Under the pieces are notes generated by a model that ran no database searches, had not been told where the DNA came from, and saw only the letters and a program-made list of their open reading frames with translations. A stretch of DNA of 64,000 nt from Pseudanabaena yagii GIHE-NHR1 (lineage in GTDB: Bacteria > Cyanobacteriota > Cyanobacteriia > Pseudanabaenales > Pseudanabaenaceae), in NCBI RefSeq assembly GCF_012863495.1, contig NZ_JAAVJL010000002.1:620271-684270 (forward strand), in the 5' to 3' direction. Shown here in pieces: positions 32,801 to 40,947 of this stretch. The position numbers and the translations under genes are program-made. The stretch's first letter is position 1; each line of letters opens with the position of its first letter.

Positions 32801-33836
32801 ATTCAGAAACTGCTGCTAGTCGCTGATCTTGAATCTTGCTTTTGGCAGTTTTAAAATCTGTCGCCAGTTGTTTCTGTTGATCGTCACCAAAACTACTGCG
32901 AATACGAGGAAACATCTCATTCTCCTCTTCTAGCACATGGTCGTTTACAGCCATCGCGAGAATCTCTACCGCAGCTTTAAACGCTACTGTGTCGTCAGAG
33001 TTCATCGCTTTGATCTGTTCAAGCGTTTGCTTCATTTCCGCTTGTTCGTTATAAAGCTTCTGAACGTCATTGAAGTAAGGACGCACAACTGGATAGATAA
33101 CCTGCTCCTCAGCATCAGAGTGGGCGCTTAAATCTTGGTAGACTTGACCAAAATACTCCTCTAGCTTTTGAGGATCATCGGTGGCTTTAATCTGAGAGAA
33201 CAGAGAATATACCTTGACGTGATCGAGATGAATCAAATCACAGATATTGATCTCATGGTCAGTACGACTGATCAGGCTGCCAGCAATACCACTCAAAGCC
33301 GCGATCGTGTCTTGTACCCTTGACCACAGCCCACTGTCGGAAGGCTTGCCAGTTAGCTCCATCGTGCTGAGGGATTCCATAATGCCCTTCAGTTGTTCCT
33401 CATGTCCACGATTTTCAAAGTTAACCGTATTCAGAGGGGCGATCGCTACAGCGATATCTGCACCAACCACTTGCCCAGCCTTGTGAACGAGAACTCCTGC
33501 CATTGCTTGAGTATGTTTGAGAATTTCGTGCTTGGCAACCTTTTCAAACAAAGTTAGATCCGAGTCTTGCATCATCTTTCCAAGATCTTCAAACTCTTTT
33601 TGCATGGATGGATTTGGCTCAGCTTTAATTCCATACTGAACAATCACTGTGTCGATGATATCCAAATTCTTCTGATCATCTCTGAGAAAACCTTCTAAAC
33701 GATTAGTGATTTCTCGATCTGGACAAGCAGAGATTAAACTTTTCTCATTGGCAATAAGCAAGTTCTGAGTGGCTTTCATGTCTGCCAATTTGACTGCGAT
33801 CGCAGTACGTTTGTTATTTTCGAGTGTTACTGACAT
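32799..33836 (-). CDS. Hemerythrin-like (HHE) domain protein, second copy
   Basis: The same length (345 residues) and layout as the protein at 12864-13901, from MSVTLENNKRTAIAVKLADM onwards. The C-terminal half has LSAHSDAEEQVIYPVVRPYF and VNDHVLEEENEMFPRI, an HHE-type metal site of His/Glu ligands. It presumably senses or buffers O2, NO or oxidants; the ligand is unknown. It stands next to a glycine-zipper gene, as does the first copy, so the pair was duplicated as a block. Confidence 0.8.
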   Translation of the reverse strand: MSVTLENNKRTAIAVKLADMKATQNLLIANEKSLISACPDREITNRLEGFLRDDQKNLDIIDTVIVQYGIKAEPNPSMQKEFEDLGKMMQDSDLTLFEKVAKHEILKHTQAMAGVLVHKAGQVVGADIAVAIAPLNTVNFENRGHEEQLKGIMESLSTMELTGKPSDSGLWSRVQDTIAALSGIAGSLISRTDHEINICDLIHLDHVKVYSLFSQIKATDDPQKLEEYFGQVYQDLSAHSDAEEQVIYPVVRPYFNDVQKLYNEQAEMKQTLEQIKAMNSDDTVAFKAAVEILAMAVNDHVLEEENEMFPRIRSSFGDDQQKQLATDFKTAKSKIQDQRLAAVSE

Positions 33837-33944
33837 TGACGTTAATCCTTATGTATAGTTCAGAGACAATTACTTCTCTGTATAGAAATCATGACGTTGG
33901 AATGTCCAACTACTTGAACGATTTGATGGATTTGCTTTACTATG

Positions 33945-33988
33945 AAACAAAGTGTAATGGAACGGAATCTCTATTACACTTTGTTTCT
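33945..33988. repeat. Hairpin GAAACAAAGTGTAAT upstream of the hemerythrin gene
   Basis: Perfect 15-bp arms (33945-33959 and 33974-33988) with a 14-base loop between the glycine-zipper stop (34069) and the hemerythrin start. It could terminate the first and insulate the second. Confidence 0.6.
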
Positions 33989-34068
33989 ATTCCAAATTAG
34001 TAGGGAACTAGATTTTTGATGTCGCGGCAATTCACTGCTAAACCACAAAAATCAATTACTCCTGTGAT

Positions 34069-34569
34069 TTAACGACGAATTGCCGTAGAAGCACGATCCC
34101 AAGCATCTTTTACCGCATGTTTAGCTTGTTCCCAAGGTAAACTTCCAGTCTGATTTGCTTGATAATCACGCTGCAAATCCGTCTCAACTTCGTTGTAAGT
34201 CCGACCACTGTGACCATAGCGATCGTAGCCTTCATAGCCAGTACGATAGGCTGGTTGATAGTCTTCGTAGGTTTTATCTTGCTCAGAATAGGAACTAGAA
34301 GTATAAGTCTCCTGCCAATCATTGTCTTCAAAAGTAGGATTAGCTTGCTCAGCCACATTCTTGCCAGCTAAGCCACCGACTACGGAGCCGATTACCGCAC
34401 CAACTACTGCACCAACAGGACCACCAATTGCGCCACCGATGACTGTACCAGCAGTTCCCGCACCTGCGGCTCCCACACCTGTTCCCACAGGATGCGCTCC
34501 TGTTTCTCCAGAAAGCGGATCGAGATTAGCATCGGTTTGCTGATCAGGGTTTACAGTTTTATTAGTCAT
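34069..34569 (-). CDS. Glycine-zipper membrane-associated protein, second copy
   Basis: The 166 residues include SGETGAHPVGTGVGAAGAG, a glycine-zipper hydrophobic region (about residues 30-70) and the Tyr-rich C-terminal domain WQETYTSSSYSEQDKTYED to VKDAWDRASTAIRR, which closely match the protein at 13993-14547. The tail domain with repeated Tyr and aromatic-acidic pattern is shared also with 30384-30674. Membrane association is likely. The gene precedes the second hemerythrin gene on the same strand. Confidence 0.78.
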   Translation of the reverse strand: MTNKTVNPDQQTDANLDPLSGETGAHPVGTGVGAAGAGTAGTVIGGAIGGPVGAVVGAVIGSVVGGLAGKNVAEQANPTFEDNDWQETYTSSSYSEQDKTYEDYQPAYRTGYEGYDRYGHSGRTYNEVETDLQRDYQANQTGSLPWEQAKHAVKDAWDRASTAIRR

Positions 34570-34656
34570 TGTTATTTATCCTCTAAATAATCTATTAGTG
34601 ATTTGCACAAAATCTTGAATTTGAAAACTCTCTTTTAATCCAATGGAAAAGGATAA

Positions 34657-34905
34657 TTAAGAAGTTCTATTAACTAAGCGAATACCGTATAGAAGCACTA
34701 CTGCACCAATAGTTGCCACAAACAGGCTACCGATTAAGCCTCCACCTGTAGAGACACCAAAGGTGTTAAATAGGAAGCCACCTAATAATGCGCCGACAAT
34801 ACCAACTACAATATCGCCTAAAGTACCGAAGCCACCACCGCGAACTATTTGACCAGCCAAAGCGCCAGCCACTAGTCCAATTAAAATGAACCAAATAAAT
34901 TCCAT
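34657..34905 (-). CDS. GlsB/YeaQ/YmgE-family (transglycosylase-associated) membrane protein
   Basis: The 82 residues give MEFIWFILIGLVAGALAGQI, then GGGFGTLGDIVVGIVGALLG and a third glycine-rich helix, the pattern of the YeaQ/YmgE family with three transmembrane segments. Family members are linked to general stress; the label transglycosylase-associated has no firm biochemical basis. It lies in the minus-strand run between the LEA-like and glycine-zipper genes. Confidence 0.88.
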   Translation of the reverse strand: MEFIWFILIGLVAGALAGQIVRGGGFGTLGDIVVGIVGALLGGFLFNTFGVSTGGGLIGSLFVATIGAVVLLYGIRLVNRTS

Positions 34906-34946
34906 ACATTTTTTCTCTGTTTATCTATTTAAAATTGATGGGAATG

Positions 34947-34992
34947 AGCAAACAGTCATCGCCAAATGATCGACAAGTGATGACTGTTTGCT
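34947..34992 (-). terminator. Terminator hairpin after the LEA-like gene
   Basis: Perfect 14-bp arms (AGCAAACAGTCATC and complement) with an 18-base loop lie eight bases after the stop codon of the minus-strand gene ending at 35001. Confidence 0.7.
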
Positions 34993-35000
34993 TACTACAT

Positions 35001-35576
35001 TTACTGTCCTAAAAAGTCTTTGACAGAATCAATGGCTTCATCGACTTTGCTGCCAGCTTTATCAGGCAAGTCTTTGGCTCCATCCTTAACTTCATTGGTG
35101 CGATCGCTTGCCATTTCCTTGGCTTTATCAACACCATCACCAATTTTGTCTTTGGCATCTTTAGCAACTTCCTTCGCCTTGCCAATATTTTCCTTAGTGC
35201 CTTCCTTGACGTTTTTAGCCAATTCTTTGGTACGTTTTCCTGCTTCTTTGGCAAAGTCTTTAGAGGTATCTGCAAGTTTATCGATCACCTTGTCAGTTCT
35301 ACCATCACGAAGATCGCGCCCGATTTCCTTAGTGATGCCTGCGGCTTTGTCGATCGCCATGTCAGTCTTCACACCTTGGGTGATCTCTTCAACTTTGTTG
35401 CCGAACAAGCCAGCCAAAGGAGATGCGATCGCCCCAGAACTAAAAAAAGTCGCTTGCAACATCATAACTAGCGCAAAACCCGAAGCAAAAAGAAGTCCTT
35501 TCTTGACACCATCTAGTAACGCAGTAACTGGGCTATTAAAATGATTAGATTTGCCCTTGTCGAAGATATAATTCAT
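35001..35576 (-). CDS. LEA-like protein with an N-terminal hydrophobic segment
   Basis: Residues about 26-60 hold a hydrophobic segment (LLFASGFALVMMLQATFF and GAIASPLAGLFG) that could be a membrane anchor or signal peptide. The remaining 130 residues are a low-complexity, charged, amphipathic region with Lys/Ala/Glu/Asp repeats (KEVAKDAKDKIGDGVDKAK) resembling group 3 LEA proteins, which protect membranes and proteins during drying. Its role here is inference. A large AT-rich divergent region follows upstream. Confidence 0.65.
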   Translation of the reverse strand: MNYIFDKGKSNHFNSPVTALLDGVKKGLLFASGFALVMMLQATFFSSGAIASPLAGLFGNKVEEITQGVKTDMAIDKAAGITKEIGRDLRDGRTDKVIDKLADTSKDFAKEAGKRTKELAKNVKEGTKENIGKAKEVAKDAKDKIGDGVDKAKEMASDRTNEVKDGAKDLPDKAGSKVDEAIDSVKDFLGQ

Positions 35577-36303
35577 TTATTTCACCTAATGTTTTGTGTG
35601 TAGTTGCACGAGTCAACATCTAAGCTATCAGGTGATTGTTCGATCTAATATTTAAGCAATGTATAAATTGAATGAATTGCACCAAAACAAGATAAATCTT
35701 TATAATAAAATCCAATTGTTACTGCTTAATAACTAAATTGACTTAATTATTGACTAAATAAGTAACTTAACGCAATTAAATCTAAAAGACTATAGCGCAT
35801 ATTCTGTAAATGTGATATGGGATTTACTTTGAATTTTTATAATATCTAACTACTTATATATAATTGCTAAAGCGTTGTAGATTTTGGGGTTTGTGGAAGT
35901 ACAGCCAAAAGGATTATGCTCCACAGACCATTTAGGATTACCATAAGTAGCTCAAAAAACATATTCTGGAACATTTTAGTAGCTCTAATAAGGTGATTAA
36001 GAGTCCTATTTATTGAAATCTTTCTAGTTTATATAAGTAAAAATATTTATATTAATAGTAAAAATATTTGTAATGTAAAGATTTAAAATATTTTAAATCA
36101 TTTTATACAATTCATTCATATTTAGCAGTTTTACGGTACAAGATTTAACACATTAAAGTGTAAAGATATCAACTGTACATAAAGTATAAAACTAAATTCA
36201 TTTAAGGTAATTCTAGAGAGGAAATCTCTAAGATTCTAATTTCTAAAATTGTTTGAAAGTTTTAAAAAATGTAATTCTGAATTGTATTAACAAGTGAAAA
36301 AAC
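35577..36303. promoter_or_regulatory. AT-rich divergent region of 727 bp with promoter-like elements
   Basis: No gene is supported. On the minus strand, near 35655-35675, CAATTCATTCAATTTATACA lies upstream of the LEA-like gene; on the plus strand, at about 36103-36118, TTATACAATTCATTCA lies upstream of the stress gene at 36304. A decayed repeat (GTTTGTGGAAG with TTCCACAGA) is near 35890. The rest is AT-rich without clear structure. Confidence 0.4.
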
Positions 36304-36918
36304 ATGACAGTAGCACAACAAAACAAAAGGGCGATCGGCACATTCTCAAATCATAGTGAGGCTGAGACGGCTTTGCGTGAACTCAGAGATAGTAACTTTC
36401 CCATGGATAAGGTTTCTGTGGTTGGACAGGATATCGACCGTAAAACAAATATTGCTGGAGCCGACGGAAGCAACAGCCTCTCTGATTTAGCAGAAAAACA
36501 TAATAAAGCTGATCAAGGTGCGGCTACTGGTGCGGCTACTGGTGGTGCTGTGGGTGGGCTTACAGGCTTGCTTGTAGGCTTGGGTATGGTCGCAATTCCA
36601 GGAGTAGGACCGATCATGCTTGCAGGTGCAGCGGCAACCACTTTGGCAACTACATTAGCTGGTGGAGCCATTGGCGCAGCAACAGGCGGAATTGTAGGTG
36701 CATTAGTAGGTATGGGAATTCCTGAAGATCGGGCTAAGAAGTATAGCGATCGCATTGAGCATGGTGACTATCTAGTGATGGTGGAAGGTTCCAATGATGA
36801 TGTCCAAAGGGCGCAGAAGATCCTGAGTCATCGCGGAATCAATGATTGGGGTATCTATGACGATAACCGCGAAACCCATAATAGCCGTTCGGTTATAGAT
36901 GGTAATCCCAATCGATAA
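36304..36918 (+). CDS. General stress protein, YflT-like with glycine-rich core
   Basis: The 204 residues begin RAIGTFSNHSEAETALREL and PMDKVSVVGQD, typical of the general stress protein 17M domain. A long glycine/alanine-rich hydrophobic core follows (about residues 70-145, GGAVGGLTGLLVGLGMVAIP and more), then a second soluble half with MGIPEDRAKKYSDRIEHGDY and HRGINDWGIYD. It should associate with membranes. A close relative lies at 47153-47698 and a shorter one at 8735-9214. Confidence 0.8.
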   Translation: MTVAQQNKRAIGTFSNHSEAETALRELRDSNFPMDKVSVVGQDIDRKTNIAGADGSNSLSDLAEKHNKADQGAATGAATGGAVGGLTGLLVGLGMVAIPGVGPIMLAGAAATTLATTLAGGAIGAATGGIVGALVGMGIPEDRAKKYSDRIEHGDYLVMVEGSNDDVQRAQKILSHRGINDWGIYDDNRETHNSRSVIDGNPNR

Positions 36919-37059
36919 CGATCGATGATCATCAGTGATTGAATTCATCAATGGATGTTTATCGAAAGTATTGCTAGACAGTAATTTCCATAAACATCTA
37001 GATTTTGCTTCAGTGCTGTGCACTGTGTTAACAAACCAATAATAAGTCAATAAAATAAA

Positions 37060-37518
37060 ATGAATAGAAAAGTAGTTTCCTCCTTTTTGATCGGATTTGT
37101 AGTAGTTGCTGTCGGTGCTTGTACCGAAGCACGAACTACTAGCGATGCGCCTACTTCGACCGATCAAAAAGCTCAGACTCCGATCGCTCAAAGTACGGAA
37201 CCCGCTAAAACTGATGCCCAGAGTGATACCCGTGCTAAGCAGTTAGATGCGGATATTCGTGCTAAAGAACAGCGCAATAATGTGATGGGCAATCCGCCAA
37301 GTCGCAATGATAACGATCTTGCCAGTGAAGTACGCAGCAAATTGGAAGCCAATATTCCTAGTGGAAATCTCACAGTTTCATCTAAAGATGCCGTGGTCAC
37401 TGTATCTGGAACAGTTTCCAATTTAGAGCAACTGACTAAGATTCAAAAATTGGCAATGGAAATCAAGGGCGTAAAAAGCGTCACAATCAAAGCAGTAGTT
37501 GCTACTAAATCTAACTAG
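37060..37518 (+). CDS. BON-domain lipoprotein
   Basis: A signal peptide ends with the lipobox VGAC (about residue 20). A low-complexity linker follows, then a single BON domain (about residues 85-150): DNDLASEVRSKLEANIPSGN, LTVSSKDAVVTVSGTVSNLE and IKGVKSVTIKAVV. BON domains in OsmY-type proteins bind phospholipids and stabilise the outer membrane in osmotic shock. It follows the stress gene at 36304 by 142 bp. Confidence 0.82.
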   Translation: MNRKVVSSFLIGFVVVAVGACTEARTTSDAPTSTDQKAQTPIAQSTEPAKTDAQSDTRAKQLDADIRAKEQRNNVMGNPPSRNDNDLASEVRSKLEANIPSGNLTVSSKDAVVTVSGTVSNLEQLTKIQKLAMEIKGVKSVTIKAVVATKSN

Positions 37519-37528
37519 CCATAGCAAT

Positions 37529-37594
37529 ACAGCGCTTTGCGCTTTCTCAAACCCTAGATAAATTTTGCAAAAGCTTGCTTCGCAAAATTTATCT
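37529..37594. repeat. TACAGCGCTTTGCGC header with inverted repeat
   Basis: TACAGCGCTTTGCGCTTTC (37529 onward) is followed by a 13-bp-arm inverted repeat (37556-37568 and 37582-37594). It follows the BON gene and may end its transcript. Confidence 0.65.
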
Positions 37595-37630
37595 GTCGAA
37601 AATGGAAAATCAATCTCAGTAATATTTCTG

Positions 37631-37663
37631 AGGTTTTATTTTGCTTACGGCAAAATAAAACCT
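37631..37663. repeat. Hairpin AGGTTTTATTTTGC
   Basis: Perfect 14-bp arms with a TTACG loop. It matches the hairpin at 18201-18229 and stands just before copy 3 of the AATCAA-N16-GTA element. Confidence 0.65.
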
Positions 37664-37721
37664 GCCACGTTTCTGTAACAGTTTGTTTCTTAATGAATCA
37701 ATTAAGTTAAATCATTCACAA

Positions 37722-37746
37722 AATCAAACACGATGCTGCCAAGGTA
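37722..37746 (+). promoter_or_regulatory. AATCAA-N16-GTA element, copy 3
   Basis: AATCAA at 37722-37727 and GTA at 37744-37746 are 16 bp apart with CTGCCAAG between. The next start codon is 78 bp downstream of AATCAA. Confidence 0.55.
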
Positions 37747-37799
37747 GAAATCTAGGAAATTTCTATTTCTCTAGATAAATAGAAACTGCGAGGAAATAT

Positions 37800-37991
37800 A
37801 TGCCTAGACTTGTAGGGAAGAAGAATAATTCTGTTCTGTATACGGGCTTAGCTATGCTCATAGCTGCAGTAGGAATTGTAGCATTAGAATACTTCGGAGT
37901 AATTGACTTCATTCCTAACTTTGGTAAAGAGACTGACGTAAAGAGTAATGCTACTAGCCAACCTGTAAAAATCAATAAACCTGTCAATTAA
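37800..37991 (+). CDS. Small single-span membrane protein, 63 aa
   Basis: A short basic start (MPRLVGKKN) leads to one transmembrane helix (about residues 12-32), the motif FGVIDFIPNFGK and a polar tail. The motif FGVID also ends the helix in the 50-residue protein at 17423, and both are preceded by the AATCAA-N16-GTA element. It ends just before the PRC-barrel gene, with which it probably shares a transcript. Confidence 0.62.
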   Translation: MPRLVGKKNNSVLYTGLAMLIAAVGIVALEYFGVIDFIPNFGKETDVKSNATSQPVKINKPVN

Positions 37992-38026
37992 GGTTGACTT
38001 TCACCAAATTTAGGAGAACATCTGAG

Positions 38027-39433
38027 ATGCGTAATGGTAAGGTAATGATTGGCAAGCCTATAGTTGCTTACGACTCTGGCGAAGAGTTTAAGACAATTGT
38101 CGATTTAATCTTCGATCAAGAAAAGAACCAGCTATTAGGGTTTCTTGTAGATGAAGGCGGATGGTTTAGCAATGCCTTGGTACTTCCTTTGAGCAAAGTT
38201 CGAGCGATCGGTGCTGATGCTGTAATTGTCGCTTCTAGAGATACTATAGATTCTGCTAGCGAATTTCCTGAAATCCAAAGTATTTTAGAGAGAGATAATA
38301 TCTTAAAAGGTACGCGAATTATGACCGTTGATGGTCTTGATTTGGGGACAATGGTAGACCTTTATTTTGATGATACTACTGGTGCGATCGAAGGCTATGA
38401 GGTGTCTGGAGGCATTTTTGCAGATGCTTATTCGGGACGCTCTTTTGTACCTGCCCCTGACACCCTTAAAATTGGTGAAGATATCGCCTTTGTTCCTTCA
38501 GAAACTGCTGACCTCATGCAAGAGCAGGTAGGCGGAATTCGAGGTGCGATGAATACCGCCAGTGGTAAAGTGCAGGAAATGGCACAATTTACAGGGGAGA
38601 AAGCTCAAGAAGCGGCTCAGTTTACAGGAGAAAAGTTCCAAGAAGCAACGACATTTGTAGGTACTAGCTTTGCTAATGCTGTTGTCAATCCTGAAGAGCA
38701 AGAAGCTTTTGTACTAGGGAAAGTTGCCCAAGAAACTATAGAAACCAATGACGGTATACCTTTAATTCACGAAGGGCAGGTTGTTACTCAATCACATATC
38801 CTTGCAGCTCGGAACTGTAAAATGACTGATAATCTCTATCATGCGACAGGTGGAAGTGTTCAAGATAGATTAGGCGAAAGATTATCTGGAACCGTCGCAG
38901 GTATCGGTGCAAATATTGGCATTGAACAGGCTCAAGGTCGGCGAGTTAACAAAATGATTTTCACGTCCGAAGGCTCAGTTGTGGCAGTGGAAGGACAAAT
39001 TGTAACTTCACGAGTAATTGAAAGAGCTAAAACTCATCATCAGGAACAGGCTCTATTGGAAGCAGTTGGATTAACTACAGGTGATGCTTTGAGAGTTACT
39101 GGCTCTAATGTGGGACAACAGGTTAAAGACGGTGCTAAGGGACTGTGGGAGCAGGTGAAAGAAACTGCAAGTAACCTACAAGAGCATGGTAATCAAGCTA
39201 TTGAAGACAAGAGAATTAAGGGTGCTTTGGGTCGTCCTGTCACTCGCGTTATTCTCGATCGCAAGGATGAGGTGATTCTTAATGTCGGAGAACTAATTAC
39301 ACATCAGGCGATCGCTATTTCCCGTGAAGCTGATGTATTAGAAGTTTTACTTGATTCTGTTTATACAGAAACACCGACTCTCTCTTTAGATGATTTACGC
39401 GCTCCTGAATCTGGTAAAGCGGCTCTAAATTAA
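38027..39433 (+). CDS. PRC-barrel domain protein, 468 aa
   Basis: The start is the ATG at 38027, with AGGAGA ten bases before it; a TTG earlier in frame lacks a site. Two PRC-barrel domains lie in tandem (about residues 1-75 and 85-165: KVMIGKPIVAYDSGEEFKT, LDLGTMVDLYFDDTTGAIEG). The middle is amphipathic, with FTGEKAQEAAQFTGEKFQEA repeats, and the C-terminal half is mixed and unknown. PRC barrels occur in RNA-processing and photosynthetic-assembly proteins and in many stress proteins. A terminator hairpin follows. Confidence 0.8.
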   Translation: MRNGKVMIGKPIVAYDSGEEFKTIVDLIFDQEKNQLLGFLVDEGGWFSNALVLPLSKVRAIGADAVIVASRDTIDSASEFPEIQSILERDNILKGTRIMTVDGLDLGTMVDLYFDDTTGAIEGYEVSGGIFADAYSGRSFVPAPDTLKIGEDIAFVPSETADLMQEQVGGIRGAMNTASGKVQEMAQFTGEKAQEAAQFTGEKFQEATTFVGTSFANAVVNPEEQEAFVLGKVAQETIETNDGIPLIHEGQVVTQSHILAARNCKMTDNLYHATGGSVQDRLGERLSGTVAGIGANIGIEQAQGRRVNKMIFTSEGSVVAVEGQIVTSRVIERAKTHHQEQALLEAVGLTTGDALRVTGSNVGQQVKDGAKGLWEQVKETASNLQEHGNQAIEDKRIKGALGRPVTRVILDRKDEVILNVGELITHQAIAISREADVLEVLLDSVYTETPTLSLDDLRAPESGKAALN

Positions 39434-39435
39434 AA

Positions 39436-39481
39436 TTATAGCGATTTTCATGTCTCTTAGACAACATGAAAACCACTATAA
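39436..39481 (+). terminator. Hairpin after the PRC-barrel gene
   Basis: Imperfect 17-bp arms (TTATAGCGATTTTCATG and a complement with two mismatches) enclose about 12 bases and start at the stop codon. No T-tract is evident. Confidence 0.6.
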
Positions 39482-39496
39482 CTAAGCAGATCAGTG

Positions 39497-39590
39497 TAGT
39501 TATTAACTAAACCCAAATTATCGTAATGTCTGCTGAGCAGGCACTACGATAATTTGGGTTTTAAGTTTACTTATGATTAACTACTGAGGA
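39497..39590. repeat. Modular palindromic element, diverged copy
   Basis: An inner palindrome with 16-bp arms (AACCCAAATTATCGTA and complement) is flanked on the right by GGGTTTTAAGTTTACTTATG, as in the elements at 39616 and 47731; the AAGTAGCT ends are decayed. Confidence 0.6.
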
Positions 39591-39615
39591 TTGATTTTTT
39601 GTTAAATGAGTAAAC

Positions 39616-39720
39616 TAAGTAGCTCGGCATAGTTATAAACAAAACCCGTATTTCTATACCGCCCGCGTAGCGGGCGGTATAGAAATATGGGTTTTAAGTT
39701 TACTTATGCTTGACTACTTA
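39616..39720. repeat. Modular palindromic element (AAGTAGCTCGGCAT ends)
   Basis: The left end AAGTAGCTCGGCATAGTTAT and right end TTAAGTTTACTTATGC plus TACTTA match the elements at 39497 and 47731, while the inner palindrome (TATACCGCCCGC/GCGGGCGGTATA) is unique to this copy. Confidence 0.8.
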
Positions 39721-39910
39721 TCATTTGAAACCTGCCATAAGAGATAAGCGAATCGATTCAGATATATTTATCTCTTTAGGTCAACATTTGAGAAATACTT
39801 ATGCAAATTATACGTTTTAAGCCGTTCTACAACACTATTTCCATCATGTGTATGTAATTGTATGGGAAGTCAAAAGACTAAATAAATATTTGAATTTTGG
39901 AGCAAGAACT
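39721..39910 (+). promoter_or_regulatory. Probable promoter region of the hli gene
   Basis: The sequence AAATTATACGTTTTAAGCCG and TTCTACAACACTATTTCC (about 39795-39832) resembles the AT-rich element at 14678 (TTTAAACCGTTTTAAAAC). An in-frame upstream start at 39848 is not needed. Confidence 0.35.
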
Positions 39911-40117
39911 ATGCAAACTAATACACCACAGGCTGAAGCAGCAAGAGCAATGAATCGTAATGCTTGGATTTCAGGATTTACACCACAGGCGGAACTCTGG
40001 AATGGTCGCCTAGCTATGATTGGCTTTATATCCGCGATCGCGATCGAACTCTTTACTCATCAGGGTGTTCTCCATTTTTGGGGTATCTTGTCTTCAGGCG
40101 TAGTTCCAGTTTCATAG
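39911..40117 (+). CDS. hli: High-light-inducible protein (Hli/Scp)
   Basis: The 68-residue protein has one chlorophyll-binding-type helix with the CAB motif [20 protein letters not shown], where the Glu, Asn, Arg and Met are the conserved pigment and salt-bridge residues. Hli proteins dissipate excess light energy, bind chlorophyll and carotenoid and help assemble photosystem II. A GGAG site lies at the right distance from the ATG. It is followed by a long perfect hairpin that also contains a promoter-like element for the next gene. This gene is the clearest cyanobacterial marker here. Confidence 0.9.
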   Translation: MQTNTPQAEAARAMNRNAWISGFTPQAELWNGRLAMIGFISAIAIELFTHQGVLHFWGILSSGVVPVS

Positions 40118-40135
40118 ATTAAATTCTCTATGCTG

Positions 40136-40200
40136 TTACAAGTAAATGTTTGATTTCTTAATTAAGGAAATCATTCAAGAAATCAAACATTTACTTGTAA
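40136..40200. promoter_or_regulatory. Perfect hairpin with embedded AATCAA element, copy 4
   Basis: Perfect 24-bp arms (40136-40159 and 40177-40200, loop 17 bases) contain GAAATCAAACA in the right arm. AATCAA at 40181 is followed after 16 bp by GCA, not GTA. So the element, or half of it, lies in a palindrome, and the sequence could be a terminator of hli, an operator and a promoter. Confidence 0.55.
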
Positions 40201-40251
40201 TAGCAGTTTTAGAAATAATTGACAATGCTTAATCAGATTAGGAGAAACTCT

Positions 40252-40755
40252 ATGAAACTTACTCAATTTTTAAGTCGCCTACTAGTTGTAGTTGCTATGT
40301 GGGGATTAGTGACATTTGTGAATGTTGTACCTGCGATCGCGTCTAAGGATGCCCCAAATCAAATAACAGACAACCTGACCATGCCTAACATTCAGAAAAA
40401 GGCAGAAGATGCAACAAATAGTAGTACTTATGATACTAATTTAGAATATACGTCTGGAGAACAGTCCAATCAGGGGTTAAATGAAATTCAGGGAACTGCT
40501 GATTTTGACAAAATGAAGCGGAGTCCCAACGAAGATACACCTCCAATTGTAAAGGAAGTAGAAAAGTCTCTAGGTAAGTTTGGAGACAAAGTGAAATCGG
40601 CTAAAGAAGATTCTAAAAAAGGTCTAGATGCTGCTTTAGATAAAGCTGGAGATGCTGCTAGTCACATCAAAGATAAGACTGGAGATGTGATTAACTCACT
40701 CACTGAGAAAGCATCAGATGCCACTGAATCCATCAAAAGTAAGATTAAATCCTAA
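40252..40755 (+). CDS. Secreted LEA-like protein, 167 aa
   Basis: The ATG at 40252 has AGGAGA before it. A signal peptide (about residues 1-31, ending PAIA before SKDAPNQ) is followed by a disordered polar middle (NSSTYDTNLEYTSGEQSNQG) and a C-terminal amphipathic Lys/Ala/Asp/Glu region (KKGLDAALDKAGDAASHIKD) like group 3 LEA proteins. It resembles the protein at 35001, which carries the same sort of region after a hydrophobic start. A periplasmic protective role is inferred. Confidence 0.65.
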   Translation: MKLTQFLSRLLVVVAMWGLVTFVNVVPAIASKDAPNQITDNLTMPNIQKKAEDATNSSTYDTNLEYTSGEQSNQGLNEIQGTADFDKMKRSPNEDTPPIVKEVEKSLGKFGDKVKSAKEDSKKGLDAALDKAGDAASHIKDKTGDVINSLTEKASDATESIKSKIKS

Positions 40756-40800
40756 CTAAAACAGAAAAGCGGTACAAAGCATCGCTTTTCTGTCTAAATA

Positions 40801-40932
40801 ACTGATGTTATATGAAATCCTAGCATCTTTATTAAGGCAGAAAGAAAGTAAGGCTAATTTTTTTGTTCGTATCTTCCCTTCTCGGAGATGGGCTAGGGGT
40901 AAAGATCTTGGGTATTTCCACTTAGCATCAGG
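40801..40932. repeat. Degenerate MITE-like element
   Basis: The left end ACTGATGTTATATGAAAT and the right end ATTTCCACTTAGCATCAGG are diverged versions of the terminal repeats at 15979-16132, with a TTCCCTTCTCGG/GGGCTAGGGG interior also seen there. Confidence 0.55.
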
Positions 40933-40947
40933 AATTACTCAAAACCG

